Source: an uncultured Odoribacter sp. (GTDB lineage: Bacteria; Bacteroidota; Bacteroidia; Bacteroidales; Marinifilaceae). Taken from it: DNA of 6,515 bases. Positions within the stretch are counted from its first letter, which is position 1, and each line of letters opens with the position of its first letter. Below, piece after piece: positions 6,079-6,515 of this stretch. Position numbers and translations under genes: made by a program. Under the pieces are notes generated by a model. It searched no databases, was not told the DNA's origin, and saw only the letters and a list, made by a program, of their open reading frames with translations. The stretch spans positions 1-6,515 of the forward strand of contig CAMWQQ010000088.1 in assembly GCA_947176455.1 (NCBI GenBank). The letters run 5' to 3'.

Positions 6079-6515
6079 ATGGGTTTGAATCTGGAATTAT
6101 TCATCGCAAGGCGGATGCTTCGGGGGAAGCAGGCGGGTTCCGTGTCGGTGCCGATTGTCAAAATCGCAGTGGCGGGAATTGCCCTGGGGATTTGCGTGAT
6201 GTTACTTTCCGTATTTATTGTTACCGGATTCAAGCAGGAAATCACGGACAAGTTGTCCGGATTCATGGCGCATCTGAACATAACGGCTTATGAAAACAAG
6301 GTGGCTTATGCCGACCGTCCCGTTTCGGCAGGCGGGGATTTGCTTGCCGACCTGAGGGGTGTGGCGGGCGTCAAGCAGGCGTATGCTTATGTGGACAAGC
6401 CTGCCATTCTCAAGAGCGGGGGCGAGATTCACGGGGTTGTGCTGAAAGGGGTGGATTCCTTGTATGATGCTTCTTTTTTCCGGAAACACATCCGGGAGGG
6501 GGAGTGTCCCGATTT
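6079..6515 (+). CDS. FtsX-family ABC transporter permease, LolC/LolE-like (5' part, truncated by window end)
   Basis: The first 145 codons of a gene that runs off the window. The protein begins MGLNLELFIARRML, then has one strongly hydrophobic segment at about residues 25-50 (IVKIAVAGIALGICVMLLSV and onward), followed by TGFKQEITDKLSGF and a soluble stretch with ADRPVSAGGDLLADL and ILKSGGEIHGVVLKGVDSLY. This is the layout of the MacB/LolC/LolE permease family: an N-terminal transmembrane helix followed by a large periplasmic domain, with three more helices expected beyond the window. In Bacteroidota such proteins are thought to release lipoproteins from the inner membrane or act in other envelope ABC systems; the exact role is inference. 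An in-frame ATG at 6034 would add 15 residues (MTGYKIYFGIFALKL). I prefer 6079 because relatives start near LELFIARR. A sampled stretch (6361-6420) is about 60% G+C, higher than the rest of the window. Confidence 0.85.
   Translation, partial: MGLNLELFIARRMLRGKQAGSVSVPIVKIAVAGIALGICVMLLSVFIVTGFKQEITDKLSGFMAHLNITAYENKVAYADRPVSAGGDLLADLRGVAGVKQAYAYVDKPAILKSGGEIHGVVLKGVDSLYDASFFRKHIREGECPD

Noticed and set aside
5961..6489. Two minus-strand open frames (5961-6281 and 6202-6489) at the right end, which could look like extra genes.
   Set aside because: They oppose the FtsX-family permease frame, which has a clear transmembrane segment and family N terminus but runs off the window end. The minus frames show no domain features.

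Overview
The window looks like chromosomal DNA from an anaerobic member of the Bacteroidota, most likely order Bacteroidales. The basis is the protein families: a VorB/KorA-type 2-oxoacid:ferredoxin oxidoreductase with a separate 4Fe-4S subunit, two lipoproteins with Bacteroidota-style signal peptides (one a coiled-coil protein resembling the Cbp1 family), and a LolC/E-like FtsX permease beginning 'LELFIARR'. Start codons also lack clear Shine-Dalgarno sequences, and the best promoter fits the Bacteroides -33/-7 pattern. The assignment rests on recall of these families, not on a database search.

Layout. Positions 1-940 hold a 290-residue coiled-coil lipoprotein gene (+) closed by a strong terminator hairpin. 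Positions 1082-1501 hold a small, A+T-rich lipoprotein gene of unknown function (+). A hairpin at 1520-1551 separates it from the convergent minus-strand genes and has T-runs suitable for terminating both directions. Positions 1566-4376 (minus) are a four-gene operon, transcribed in the order delta (ferredoxin-like), alpha, beta, gamma, which encodes a complete 2-oxoacid:ferredoxin oxidoreductase. A Bacteroides-type promoter candidate lies in front of it at 4445-4475. A long imperfect inverted repeat and three TAAAGTT repeats lie between the beta and gamma genes. Positions 4539-5861 (minus) encode a PLP-dependent class I/II aminotransferase. Divergently from it, the 5' part of an FtsX-family permease gene (+, from 6079) runs off the window end. 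No gene-free stretch reaches 300 bases.

Working together. The aminotransferase can convert amino acids to 2-oxoacids, and the oxidoreductase can decarboxylate 2-oxoacids to acyl-CoA while reducing ferredoxin (or run in reverse for carboxylation). Their adjacency on one strand suggests a small amino-acid/2-oxoacid module, but the substrate cannot be read from the sequence. The two lipoproteins and the permease are envelope genes with no evident link to it. I do not see a clearly new biological system. The least explained items are the beta-gamma intergenic structure and the small lipoprotein.
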